A stretch of DNA of 64,000 nucleotides from contig JAJPIM010000030.1 in assembly GCA_021324775.1 (NCBI GenBank), forward strand, positions 62,001-126,000. The letters are read 5' to 3'. The notes beneath the pieces were generated by a model, which worked only from the letters and a program-made list of their open reading frames with translations, was not told the DNA's origin and made no database searches. Position 1 is the stretch's first letter. Every line of letters begins with the position of its first letter. A program made the translations under genes and the position numbers. The DNA is from Gemmatimonadota bacterium. GTDB taxonomy: Bacteria; Gemmatimonadota; Gemmatimonadetes; Gemmatimonadales; Gemmatimonadaceae. Of the stretch, positions 25,595 through 36,679 are shown one piece after another.

Positions 25595-26304
25595 AATACT
25601 ACCGCGTGACACATTCCTGGCGGGTCTGGCCTCTCGTGGCGTCTCTGGCTGTGGCGTGCACGTCGCCGCCCCCCGTCAGCCAGCCCGTGCCGGAGCCGGA
25701 GCCTGCGGTCGGCGAGCAGGGACGAGCGGCGTTAGCGCTCGCGAACGTGACGCCGGAGCTGCCGCCGGGTGTGTTCATCACGGATGACACGACGCGTTAT
25801 CCGGTGATCGGGGCGACGTCAGCGGAGCTGGCGCAGCAGCTGGGGATCGGACGCGAGAGCGCGAGCGACTCGGACTACATCGGACTGACCGGGACGCAGG
25901 TGCGGTGGCAATTCCGTCCGTTTCGCAGCGACAGCGGGTGCCGGCTCGCGCAGGTGGCGGTGTTCGTGCGCATCGTCACGACCCTGCCGCAATGGCTCGC
26001 GCCGGGGGGCACGCCGGACTCGCTGGCGCAGCAATGGACGCGCTTTCTCGACGCGACCCTGGTCCACGAGCGCGGGCATCGGAACATCGCGTTGCACACG
26101 GCCGCGGCGATCCTCCGCACCCTGCAGAACGTGCACGAGGCGGATTGTCCCGGCATCGGCGAGATCGCGAACCTGCACGCGCATGCGGCGTGGGATCTGG
26201 GGCAGCGACGGCAAGTGGACTACGACATCGCGACGGTGCATGGCGTGACCCAGGGCTCGCGCTGGCCGCCGCCGCGGGGGGTTGGCCAGCCTCCTGGACT
26301 GTAG
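25591..26304 (+). CDS. DUF922-type lipoprotein with HExxH-like motif
   Basis: I start at GTG 25591, overlapping the sigma-factor TGA; this gives 237 residues and places a lipobox (SLAVACTS) near the N-terminus. An upstream frame to 25498 lies inside the sigma gene. The domain resembles DUF922, putative secreted zinc-dependent proteases, with H159-E-R-G-H163 (VHERGHRNIAL) as the likely metal site and WQFRPFRSDSGC before it. The tight coupling to an ECF sigma factor suggests a link with envelope sensing; this is inference. Confidence 0.78.
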   Translation: MKYYRVTHSWRVWPLVASLAVACTSPPPVSQPVPEPEPAVGEQGRAALALANVTPELPPGVFITDDTTRYPVIGATSAELAQQLGIGRESASDSDYIGLTGTQVRWQFRPFRSDSGCRLAQVAVFVRIVTTLPQWLAPGGTPDSLAQQWTRFLDATLVHERGHRNIALHTAAAILRTLQNVHEADCPGIGEIANLHAHAAWDLGQRRQVDYDIATVHGVTQGSRWPPPRGVGQPPGL

Positions 26305-26318
26305 TCGCCAGCCGATCG

Positions 26319-27413
26319 CTAGGGAGAGGCGAACGCGGCGGCGGGCGCGGATCCGGCGGCGCCGTTTGCGCCGACTGCAACCAGGACATCCTTGTCCGCG
26401 ACAACGCTGTTGAAGCCGGTGTCGCCGAGCGATGTCCACGTCAGGCCACCGTCGCCGGACGTGAACGTGCCGGCTGGGCCGACGCTGACGATGCGGGCGC
26501 CGCTCGACGACACGCAGCTAGCGGCCGAGAGGAACGGCGTCTCGTGACTCGTGTCGGCGGCGATCCAGGTCGTGCCGCCATCAGACGTGACGGCGACATG
26601 TGCGCCATGGCCGACGGGCTTGGCGTAGTCACCGCCGACGGCGACACCGTGGCGCGAATCGCAGAACGCCACCGAGAAGATGCCTGCGGTTGGGAGGCCC
26701 GCGACGATCGGTGTGGTGGCGACCTTCCATGAGGCGCCGTAGTCCGCCGAACGCCAGACCCGGGCGATGGGGCCGCCGCCGGTCGCGATCCATGCGCGTC
26801 CGTGGGGCCCGGTGACGACCGACGTGTTGCTCGCGGCGAAGGCTCCTTCTCCAGCCATGGCGGTTGGCCGGGCGGCCGCGGGGCGAGTACGCCAATGGGC
26901 GCCGCCATCCGTCGTCGTGATGGTGAAGAAATGATTATCGATCGGATCTCCAGCCGCGAGGCAGCGGCGTGCGGACCAGCAGCCGATGCCGTCGAGGTAG
27001 ACGCCGGGCTGCTCGAGATTGAGCTGGAGTGCCCATGACGCACCGGCGTCGGTCGTGTGGTAGATCCGTGCGGTGTCGGCGGCCGACACGACCACGAACG
27101 CGGTGCGTGCGTCGATCGCAGCGACGCCGCGGAAATCGAAACTCGCCGCACCGGGGACCGTATCCGTCTGCCATGTCTCACCGGCGTCGGTGGACCGCAT
27201 CACGGTTCCTTCGGTGCCGCCAGCCCAGACGGTGCCGTCCGGTGCGACGCTGAGTCCGCGGAACGACGCGTGCGAATGCGTGTCGGCGTCGTTCCACTGG
27301 GCGCCTGCCCGGGCTGGGGTCGCGAACCAGGCGGCAACCGCAGCCGCAAGTGCCGTTGCCGTCAGCCGGGAGATGCCGGGTGTGCGTGTGCCGCGGGACA
27401 TTGCCGCCATCAC
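26319..27413 (-). CDS. Exported Asp-box (BNR) beta-propeller protein
   Basis: The 364-residue protein has a signal peptide (ATALAAAVAAWFATPARAGAQ). It carries at least six Asp-box motifs of the form [ST]xDxGxxW: STDAGETW, TTDAGASW, TTDGGAHW, SADYGASW, TSDGGTTW and SGDGGLTW. They space out over the whole mature protein, as in sialidase-like or Ycf48/HCF136-like propellers. No sialidase catalytic set is evident, so a scaffold or assembly role is more likely. The gene converges with the DUF922 gene, 14 bp away. Confidence 0.86.
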   Translation of the reverse strand: MMAAMSRGTRTPGISRLTATALAAAVAAWFATPARAGAQWNDADTHSHASFRGLSVAPDGTVWAGGTEGTVMRSTDAGETWQTDTVPGAASFDFRGVAAIDARTAFVVVSAADTARIYHTTDAGASWALQLNLEQPGVYLDGIGCWSARRCLAAGDPIDNHFFTITTTDGGAHWRTRPAAARPTAMAGEGAFAASNTSVVTGPHGRAWIATGGGPIARVWRSADYGASWKVATTPIVAGLPTAGIFSVAFCDSRHGVAVGGDYAKPVGHGAHVAVTSDGGTTWIAADTSHETPFLSAASCVSSSGARIVSVGPAGTFTSGDGGLTWTSLGDTGFNSVVADKDVLVAVGANGAAGSAPAAAFASP

Positions 27414-27452
27414 TCCCTCAGGCGAGTAACCGGGTGGTACCCTTCCGACAGT

Positions 27453-28004
27453 ATGTCATCCATGGCGAGGCCTGTCACGGTGTGGACCATCGGGCATTCC
27501 ACACTGCCGATCGAGGAGTTCATCCCGTTGCTCACAGCGATCGGGATCTCGGTGCTGGCCGACGTCCGGCGCTTCCCGGGATCGCGCCGGCATCCGCAGT
27601 TCGGTGCCGGGGCGTTGAGCGCGGCGTTGGGGGAGGCCGGCATCCGGTACGAGGCATACCCGGATCTGGGTGGCCGGCGGGAGCCGCGCCCGGATTCCGC
27701 GAACCTGGCGTGGCGCAACGCCTCGTTTCGCGGCTATGCGGACTACATGGAGATGGCGGAGTTTCGTGCGGCGATCGAGCGGTTGCTGGCGATGGCGCGA
27801 ACGCAGCGGACAGCGGTGATGTGTGCCGAGGCGGTCTGGTGGCGCTGTCATCGCGGGCTGATCGCCGACTACCTCAAGGTGGCGGGGCATGAGGTGCTGC
27901 ACATCGGCGGGGGTGTGGCGGCGGCTCCGCATCCGTATACATCGGCCGCGCGGATCATCGGCGGACGCCTGTCATACGCCGGAGATCCCAGACTGGACAT
28001 CTGA
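27453..28004 (+). CDS. DUF488-family protein
   Basis: The 183-residue protein from ATG 27453 has the DUF488 features. These are WTIGHSTLPIEEFIPLL at the N-terminus, ADVRRFPGSRRHPQF, and YEAYPDLGGRREPRP. The CAEAVWWRCHRGLIADYL stretch near residue 130 has the conserved Cys-Glu and CHR. The family's function is unknown. The gene is divergent from the Asp-box protein across 39 bp. Confidence 0.9.
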   Translation: MSSMARPVTVWTIGHSTLPIEEFIPLLTAIGISVLADVRRFPGSRRHPQFGAGALSAALGEAGIRYEAYPDLGGRREPRPDSANLAWRNASFRGYADYMEMAEFRAAIERLLAMARTQRTAVMCAEAVWWRCHRGLIADYLKVAGHEVLHIGGGVAAAPHPYTSAARIIGGRLSYAGDPRLDI

Positions 28005-28019
28005 ATTCGGATGCGCTGG

Positions 28020-28060
28020 AATTTGTCCCTGGTAGGAGCCGGTTCATGACCGGCCCCTAC
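28020..28060 (+). repeat. Palindromic REP-like element, left copy
   Basis: Arms GTAGGAGCCGGT and ACCGGCCCCTAC (28032-28043 and 28049-28060, 11 of 12 paired) around TCATG, preceded by CCCTG. About 38 bp match the reverse complement of 29656-29693. It lies between the convergent ends of the DUF488 gene and the gene at 28159. Confidence 0.85.
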
Positions 28061-28158
28061 GGATGCCGGCCAGACACCGCCGCTGTCTCATGCGACTCGG
28101 CCTGGCGGAAGCCGCACCTCACATCGTAGGCAGCGGACGACGTACAGGCGGGCCGGCA

Positions 28159-29445
28159 CTAGCGTGCGGCTCGCGCGCGCGACGTGTCGATGACCGTCCC
28201 CGCAGAATCGGCAACGCGCACACGGACTTGCTGGCCGCGGGGCAAGAAGAGCCGAACACGAGGGACATAGGACGCTTCCGCGCGGTCGAGCGCCACGGCA
28301 CTGTCCGGCTCTGTCGCGAGCCGGGCCTCCGCGACACAGACCCGCATCACGCACTCCGGCGTCGGCACATCCGTTGGAACGCGTAGCCCGCCGAGCCTCA
28401 TCCAGTCCGGTCGGCCATGGTCATAGGTCGTTCGAGGGGTCAGCACTTCAAAATCAACGCCCGGGAAATCCGGCATATACGAACGCCCCGCCGAATCCAT
28501 CAGCACGATCGGGACGGTGCGAAGCAAGCCCACCGCGATGGCCTCGCGGTAAACTGGTCTCTCATATTCGGGCGCGCTGTGCTCGCTCAGCGACGTCTGA
28601 TCGACGGTGACCGGGTCGATGCTGCTGAGCTTCCGAAAATACGCCGCCATGGGCGACCATGTCTTGGTGACCGACTTCTTGACGTGACTGTAGCCCGCAT
28701 GCACCAGGACCTTTGCGTGTGGATCCGCGCGAAAGATCCTGCCGTACAGATTAAGCGCCTCGATGCTGTCCCGGCGCTGCTGCGGGTTCAGACCGTCGAG
28801 CGAATCCTCTTGCGACGGTTCGCATTCGTACGGCACGATGCGATAGCCCAACCGTAACGCCTGGCGAACCACTTCGCCGAATACCGGATCGTCGGTGTAG
28901 TACCCGGTGGCCTGCTCGAGCGCGTACCCGCGCCGCGCGAGACCGGAGTCGGTATTGCTCAGCGTCTCGAGCGCGAGATACCGAAAGCCTTTGCCCCACA
29001 GCACCGGCAGGAGTTTCAGGGTGAGCAGCCGATCCGACGCGGCATGATGCCGCTCGTTGATCATGATCACGCGCGCCGTATCGGCGATGGACGTCAACAG
29101 GGCGAGCGCCGGAACCGCGCGCAGGCGCGGTGGTATGAAGACAGCCGGCCAAGTCCCGCCGTCAGCCTGGTCCCAGAAGCGTAGCGCCCCGTCGTTGTTG
29201 CCCAGTCGCGCCTCCGCTTGCGAGCGCAGTTGCGCGTACGTTCCCCACCAGCTGGTTCCCCGGTACCGCGCCTCGGCGGCACGGAGACGAACACCCGCGA
29301 TCCAACTCGGCTCACCGGGATGAATGGTGACGAGATCAAACGGTGGGGCCACAGCGGTGTCGGTGTTCTGCGCCAGGGCGGGTGTGGGAGGTGCAAATGC
29401 CATCGTCAGCGCGCATAGGGCGACTGTACGGATGTCACGCGTCAT
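28159..29445 (-). CDS. Secreted EreA/ChaN-like protein
   Basis: From ATG 29445 the protein has 428 residues with a signal peptide (TVALCALTMAFAPPTPALAQ). The region RVIMINERHHAASDRLLTLKLLPVL then FRYLALETL resembles the 'GE-H' core of the erythromycin-esterase/ChaN/TIKI superfamily, with Glu and two His in NERHH. KVLVHAGYSHV later supplies another His pair, as expected for that superfamily. The C-terminal ~80 residues form a separate beta-rich tail. The substrate is unknown and a resistance role should not be assumed. A frame up to 29517 exists but lacks signal character. The gene is flanked by inverted REP-like copies. Confidence 0.7.
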   Translation of the reverse strand: MTRDIRTVALCALTMAFAPPTPALAQNTDTAVAPPFDLVTIHPGEPSWIAGVRLRAAEARYRGTSWWGTYAQLRSQAEARLGNNDGALRFWDQADGGTWPAVFIPPRLRAVPALALLTSIADTARVIMINERHHAASDRLLTLKLLPVLWGKGFRYLALETLSNTDSGLARRGYALEQATGYYTDDPVFGEVVRQALRLGYRIVPYECEPSQEDSLDGLNPQQRRDSIEALNLYGRIFRADPHAKVLVHAGYSHVKKSVTKTWSPMAAYFRKLSSIDPVTVDQTSLSEHSAPEYERPVYREAIAVGLLRTVPIVLMDSAGRSYMPDFPGVDFEVLTPRTTYDHGRPDWMRLGGLRVPTDVPTPECVMRVCVAEARLATEPDSAVALDRAEASYVPRVRLFLPRGQQVRVRVADSAGTVIDTSRARAAR

Positions 29446-29480
29446 GTAGCTGGCCGAGATCGCACGAGTATGTCTCCGCG

Positions 29481-29507
29481 GTGTGTATCTCAATTTGAGA
29501 CACGCAC
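29481..29507 (-). promoter_or_regulatory. Operator-like palindrome upstream of the EreA/ChaN-like gene
   Basis: Thirteen-base arms GTGTGTATCTCAA and TTGAGACACGCAC around a single T, 11 of 13 positions paired. It is centred about 49 bp upstream of the start at 29445. The length and dyad fit a dimeric HTH repressor site such as MarR or TetR type; no such regulator is adjacent. Confidence 0.65.
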
Positions 29508-29655
29508 GCGGCGACAATTGCTACGCGGTCGTTAGGACTGTGTTAGGAAATGGTTCGCACAGACGGTGGCGTACTTGGCCTGTCTCACCGACGTGTCGCG
29601 CGGTCCATTCCCGCCGCAACGGGCCTTCCTCCGTGATCATCTGGCACACGACAGC

Positions 29656-29693
29656 TAGGGCCGGTCATGACCGGCTCCTACCAGGGGCGAATT
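29656..29693 (-). repeat. Palindromic REP-like element, right copy
   Basis: Inverted copy of the element at 28020-28060: arms TAGGGCCGGT and ACCGGCTCCTA around CATG, followed by CCAGGGGCGAATT. The two copies face each other across 1.6 kb containing one gene. It lies beyond the 3' end of the kinase gene. Confidence 0.85.
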
Positions 29694-29801
29694 CGTTTGG
29701 GATACCGGCGGATGTGGGACGGATGCTGGAGGCGTTATCGAACGGACCTGCTGTCCGCCTCCGGGAACATCTGATGGGCGAGAGGGCTCAACACCCGTCG
29801 C

Positions 29802-32477
<2,676 letters not shown>

Positions 32478-32757
32478 TCGAGAGCCGCCCGCAGAGAGTA
32501 CGGCACGAAGTTAGGGGCGACCTGTGCGCCGTGCCAGCGGCCCCCGCGCCAGTTTCGGGTGACGATAGCCGGTGCATCCCCAGGGGGCTGTTGCCCGACC
32601 AGGGCGACCTTTGGTTCGAGAGCGGGCCCCGCCGCCCTTGTCCGTCAGGGCGTGCCCACACTCGGGCAACTCCCTGTGTCGCCGTCGCAACAGGCGTTGG
32701 CTGCGTCTCGTGGGCATCAAACGCACCGCGGCGCGCGAATCGTTATCCTCTGGCCTC
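32478..32757. promoter_or_regulatory. Divergent promoter region between the kinase and the MMPL transporter
   Basis: This 280-bp gap lies between divergent starts and should hold both promoters. Part could be coding if the MMPL start is further upstream. I see no clear palindrome or repeat in it. Confidence 0.35.
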
Positions 32758-35109
32758 GTGAAGCGCACCAACACCGCCGATGATGCCGGGGCGCCCGATG
32801 ATGCCGGGGCGCCCGATGATGCCGGGCGCGGGGCGGCTCGTTCCGGCTCGGATTCGGCCCCGATGAGAGGCCCTCGGGTGCCGGCGCTGGCGCGTGCAAT
32901 CGTTCGTGGGCGCCTCTGGATCGCGCTGGCGTGGGTGGTCGCGGCGGTGGCGCTCGCTCCATTTGCCCGACAGGCCGGTGATGCTCTCGACGTGGCCGGA
33001 AACCGGACCGGCAAGAGCGCGGCGGCCGAGGTGGAGCGGAGGCTCGCGTCGGATTTTGCCTCGCCGTATGCGCGCTATGCGCTACTCGTGATCACCGGGA
33101 TTCCGTCTCCTGATTCGGCGGACGGCCGCGCCGTCCTGCGAGAGATCGCGTCGACGATCGACAGCTTGCCGGGCGTGGCGCAGACCGCATCGTACCTCTC
33201 GACGCGCGACACGGCGCTCCTCAGCCCGCACGGGACACTGATCGTCGTCGGGCTCAATCAACCGCGCCGGCATGCCGACGACTGGATCGTCGGGATGCGC
33301 GAGGTGACCCGTGCGCTGCAGCGGCGGCTCAGAACGCGGTATCCCGGTGCGACGCTCTCGTGGACGGGCAATGCCGCGCTCAACTACGACGTCCGGTCCG
33401 CGACGACGGATGATGCCACGCGCGCCGAGCGCCGCATTGTGCCGCTGACGCTCGTGCTGCTGCTCGTGGTGTTCGGGACCGCCGTGGCCGCGTGCGTGCC
33501 GCTGGTCGTCGCCGGAGCCAGCATCATGATGAGCCTCGGCATGGCGGTGCTGCTCGCGTACGCGCACTGGCCTCTCTCGATCGTGCTCCGCAACACCGTG
33601 TCGATGCTTGGACTCGGTGCGGGGATCGACTACGCGCTGCTCGTGGTGAGCCGGTTTCGAGAAGGGCTCGCGGCCGGGGAGACACCGGTGGAGGCGGCGC
33701 AGAGCGCTCTCACGCACGCGGGCCATACGGTGATGCTCTCGGCGACCGCTGTCGTGATCAGCTTCGCGGCGCTGTTGATCGTGCCCGCGGCCGAGTTGCG
33801 GTCGATCGCGACCGGCGGGCTGCTTGTGGTGGGCACCTCGTCGCTGCTTGCGACCACCCTGCTGCCCGGACTACTCGCGTGGCTCGGGCCTCGGATCAAT
33901 GCATTGCGAATTCCCTTGCGGTGGCGACGCGGCGTGCACCTGCAGGCCGGGCCGCACCCGGGTTGGCGGGCGTGGGGCGCGTGGGCGTCTGCCCATCCGT
34001 GGTCCGTGCTCGCGTTGGGCGGCATCCCGCTCGTGGTACTCGGGTGGCAGGCGCGGCGGATCAACGCCAATCTGCCAAGCGGGGACTGGCTGCCGCAGCA
34101 CGCCGAATCGGCCGTCGCGCTCGAATCGCTCGCCGCGATGGGCAAGAGCGGGCTGATTCAGACCCTGCGCATCATCATCGAGCTACCGGCCGGATCGGGA
34201 GTGCTGACACCCGCCGGCTGGGATGCGACGAAGCACGCGACCGCCCGACTGGCGGCTGATCCGCGCATCGCGATCGTCCGCTCGCTGCCGTCCGTCACCG
34301 GCGCCGTGCATCCCAGCCCGAGTTTCATCAACCTGCTGCCTGCCAACGTGCTGCGGGCATTCTCGAGCCGGGATGGGCGGGAGACCATCCTGGAAGTCGT
34401 GCCCCGGGAGAGAGTGCCGATCAGCGCGGTCGTGAGTCTCGCGCGTGAGATCCGGGTAGCTGGCCCCGGCGCGTTGACGGGTCTACCGGGTGCGCGGGTG
34501 CTGGTGGGCGGCTTGCCGGCGTTCAACGCCGAATATCAGGATCAGGTGCGCGCGCATATGGCGACCATCGTGTGGCTCGTGGTGGCGGGCTCGTTCGTGA
34601 CCCTGCTGATCGGATTCCGGTCGGTGCTCGTGCCGATCAAGGCGATCATCCTCAACCTCGTGTCGGTCGCGGCGGCGTTCGGTGCGGCGGTCCTCGTCTT
34701 CCAGGACGGCTACGGCGCTGGATTGCTCGGGCTCAATGCACCGATCGATGGGCTGTTTCCCGCCGTGCCGCTCATCGTGTTCTGCTTCGTGTTCGGATTC
34801 AGCATGGACTATGAAGTGTTTCTCGTGTCGCGGGTGGCGGAGGCGGCCGGGCGTGGGGAGAGCGAGGAGACCGCGGTGGCCGACGGCGTCGCGCGGACGG
34901 GCGGCGTGATCACGAGTGCGGCGGCGATCATGATCGTCGTGTTCGCGGCGTTCGCGCTCAGCGATTTCCTGCTGATCAAGATCCTCGGGTTCACGCTCGC
35001 GGCCGCGATCCTGATCGATGCGACGCTGGTGCGGATGGCGGTGGGACCGGCGCTGCTGCGGCTGGCGGGAGACTGGAACTGGTGGCCAGGGCGGCCGCGG
35101 TCACGGTAG
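32758..35109 (+). CDS. MMPL-family RND transporter
   Basis: About 783 residues from GTG 32758; ATG 32863 (MRGPRVPALARAIV) is an equally possible start and removes a DDAGAP repeat tail. The topology is that of MMPL/RND lipid exporters. There is a first helix (WIALAWVVAAVALAPF), an extracytoplasmic loop, five helices from VPLTLVLLLVVFG to LLVVGTSSLLATTLLP, then the pattern repeats. MMPL marks include the GAGIDYALLVVSRFREGL helix and its counterpart FGFSMDYEVFLVSRVAEA, each with the Asp-Tyr proton-relay pair. The cargo is unknown. It is a lone gene divergent from the kinase. Confidence 0.9.
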   Translation: MKRTNTADDAGAPDDAGAPDDAGRGAARSGSDSAPMRGPRVPALARAIVRGRLWIALAWVVAAVALAPFARQAGDALDVAGNRTGKSAAAEVERRLASDFASPYARYALLVITGIPSPDSADGRAVLREIASTIDSLPGVAQTASYLSTRDTALLSPHGTLIVVGLNQPRRHADDWIVGMREVTRALQRRLRTRYPGATLSWTGNAALNYDVRSATTDDATRAERRIVPLTLVLLLVVFGTAVAACVPLVVAGASIMMSLGMAVLLAYAHWPLSIVLRNTVSMLGLGAGIDYALLVVSRFREGLAAGETPVEAAQSALTHAGHTVMLSATAVVISFAALLIVPAAELRSIATGGLLVVGTSSLLATTLLPGLLAWLGPRINALRIPLRWRRGVHLQAGPHPGWRAWGAWASAHPWSVLALGGIPLVVLGWQARRINANLPSGDWLPQHAESAVALESLAAMGKSGLIQTLRIIIELPAGSGVLTPAGWDATKHATARLAADPRIAIVRSLPSVTGAVHPSPSFINLLPANVLRAFSSRDGRETILEVVPRERVPISAVVSLAREIRVAGPGALTGLPGARVLVGGLPAFNAEYQDQVRAHMATIVWLVVAGSFVTLLIGFRSVLVPIKAIILNLVSVAAAFGAAVLVFQDGYGAGLLGLNAPIDGLFPAVPLIVFCFVFGFSMDYEVFLVSRVAEAAGRGESEETAVADGVARTGGVITSAAAIMIVVFAAFALSDFLLIKILGFTLAAAILIDATLVRMAVGPALLRLAGDWNWWPGRPRSR

Positions 35110-35154
35110 CCGGGGCGGCCTGAGAGAGTGCCGGTGCTGCTGTGCTATCCGTAG

Positions 35155-35186
35155 GGTGCCGTTCTCGAACGGCACCTGCTGCCCCG
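35155..35186. repeat. Single copy of the CCGTTC-TC-GAACGG hairpin repeat (T-A variant)
   Basis: Arms GGTGCCGTTC and GAACGGCACC with a TC loop at 35155-35176, then TGCTGCCCCG. Relative to the array units, C-to-T and G-to-A changes compensate each other in the stem. It lies between convergent genes and may act as a terminator. Confidence 0.88.
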
Positions 35187-35232
35187 TCAGCAGAGTGCAG
35201 TGGTACGGCAGGATCTGAGCGGGGGTTGCTGC

Positions 35233-35511
35233 CTATCCCAGGTACCGTTCCGCCAATTGGATCAGGCGTTCGTCGCCGTCGGTTCGGGCGCGTTCGAGGA
35301 GTCGCTCGACGTGGGGACGGAGGCGGCGTTCGCCCCAGTAGTAGCCCGTCGCTTCTTCCGCGTTGCCGGTGTCGCCCGCGCGTGCGCCTTCGAGCAGCGC
35401 TTCCGCCGCCGCCGCGTCGTAGCCCGGATCGTCGCGCGGCGGGAGTCCGACGGGCGAACGGGCCTTGGGCTTCCCGCTTGCGTCTTCGTTCACAAATGCT
35501 CGCGACACCAT
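35233..35511 (-). CDS. Small conserved protein of unknown function
   Basis: The 92-residue, acidic, helical protein starts MVSRAFVNED. The middle (PPRDDPGYDAAAAEALLEGARAGDT, EEATGYYWGE) recalls small proteins often annotated near GreA-type factors, but no GreA coiled coil is present. The C-terminal helices end DERLIQLAERYLG. It is probably a small soluble regulator; the function is unknown. Confidence 0.7.
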   Translation of the reverse strand: MVSRAFVNEDASGKPKARSPVGLPPRDDPGYDAAAAEALLEGARAGDTGNAEEATGYYWGERRLRPHVERLLERARTDGDERLIQLAERYLG

Positions 35512-35615
35512 CGTCTCCGCGTGCGGTCCTGACGCGAAAACTAGCCGGGTCCGCGGAGGCCCGGCGCCGCCATGGGAGGGGCGCTAGCGTACGATCGCTA
35601 CTCGCTTGCCGGACG

Positions 35616-36470
35616 TTACCCGCCTGGTGCGACGACCTCGATCGAGTCGCTGTCCACGTCGAACAGCATGGCGCGCGCGACGTCGGCAATCGACTGGCCG
35701 GTGTCGGCCGATTCCTGTTCCATCAGGCGCATCGCAGTGACGCGCGTGAGACGTGCGCGCTCGACGAGCGCGGAGGCTGCCCGGGCGACGATGTCAGCGT
35801 CGCTCTCTTGCATCGGACTGACGGGACGGCTTCCGGGGATCACAGGCGTCGTCACCACCTCGATGGCGGGCGGTGAGTAGAGCGCGTCGACCATCTCGGC
35901 GATCGACGGGTCTTCGACCGCACCTGAGGCGTGGGACTCCGCGACCGCCGGTGTGCCGATGCCAAGCACGGCGTCCGGAGACCACGCGAGCTCGTCCGGC
36001 CCGATCTCGGCGGCGCGTGAGAGTTCGGCGGCCGCCGACGTTTCCCGGGCCTGCATGACGGCACGCCAGAGCCCCTCGTGCATCTCGTCCGCTTCCGCGT
36101 CCACCGGCAGGAGAGCGACGGATCCCCACTTGGGCCGGGAGGCAGGATCGGCCGCGGCGGGGTGACTGGTGAGCACGACCGCCGCCATCCCGGGCAGCTT
36201 GCGTGCGACGGCCATGGCGGCCGTAAGTCCGGGCCCGTCCTCGAGCACCGGAGAGACCAGCACGACGTCCGGCGTGAGGAAGCCTGCGTAATCGACCGCG
36301 CCCTGCGCGCTCGTCACACGGGCGAGCACTTCATGGCCGCGGCTCTTGAGGCGGCGTGAGACCTCGGAGTAGGCGCTGGCGCGCCGCTCGGCCAGGAGAA
36401 CGCGGAGCGACCCGCCGCGCGCGGGTGCGGCGGACATCGGTGAGGTGGCTATAGCGTGTGCGGGGGCCAT
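35616..36470 (-). CDS. Pseudo-receiver plus ANTAR RNA-binding antiterminator protein
   Basis: From ATG 36470 (MAPAHAIATS) this encodes 284 residues. The N-terminal receiver fold (SLRVLLAERRASAYSEVSRRL to AAVVLTSH) has PDVVLVS where PDLVILD is usual. Ser73 therefore replaces the phosphoacceptor Asp. A linker of about 110 residues follows. The C-terminus is an ANTAR domain (LTRVTAMRLMEQESADTGQSIADVARAML), which binds paired RNA hairpins to prevent termination. Phosphorylation control is presumably lost. No histidine kinase is adjacent. Confidence 0.82.
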   Translation of the reverse strand: MAPAHAIATSPMSAAPARGGSLRVLLAERRASAYSEVSRRLKSRGHEVLARVTSAQGAVDYAGFLTPDVVLVSPVLEDGPGLTAAMAVARKLPGMAAVVLTSHPAAADPASRPKWGSVALLPVDAEADEMHEGLWRAVMQARETSAAAELSRAAEIGPDELAWSPDAVLGIGTPAVAESHASGAVEDPSIAEMVDALYSPPAIEVVTTPVIPGSRPVSPMQESDADIVARAASALVERARLTRVTAMRLMEQESADTGQSIADVARAMLFDVDSDSIEVVAPGG

Positions 36471-36679
36471 CGGCTCCGTCCAGCGGGGGAACTGGCACAA
36501 GGAGCCCGCCCGTTTGGCGGACTCGGCTATAGAGTACAGCGGTCAGAATGTCGCCATCCGTGACCCCAGTCACACCCGGCGCCGGGGGGTGGTGTCGCGA
36601 AATGCGACAGCGCGTTGCCGGCGATTGCGCAGCGCGATTTGCATAGCAGGGGCGAGCTCGCCTGACGACATTTCCGCGC

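Larger units (their letters stand above)
29446..29801. other. 356-bp region without a gene
   Basis: Between two minus-strand genes. It holds the palindrome at 29481-29507, just upstream of the secreted EreA/ChaN-like gene, and the right-hand REP-like copy at 29656-29693. No ORF in it looks coding. Confidence 0.6.

Noticed and set aside
28159-29445. Erythromycin resistance gene
   Set aside because: Only a superfamily-level resemblance to EreA/ChaN around the NERHH motif; the protein is secreted and the rest does not match macrolide esterases well enough to claim resistance.
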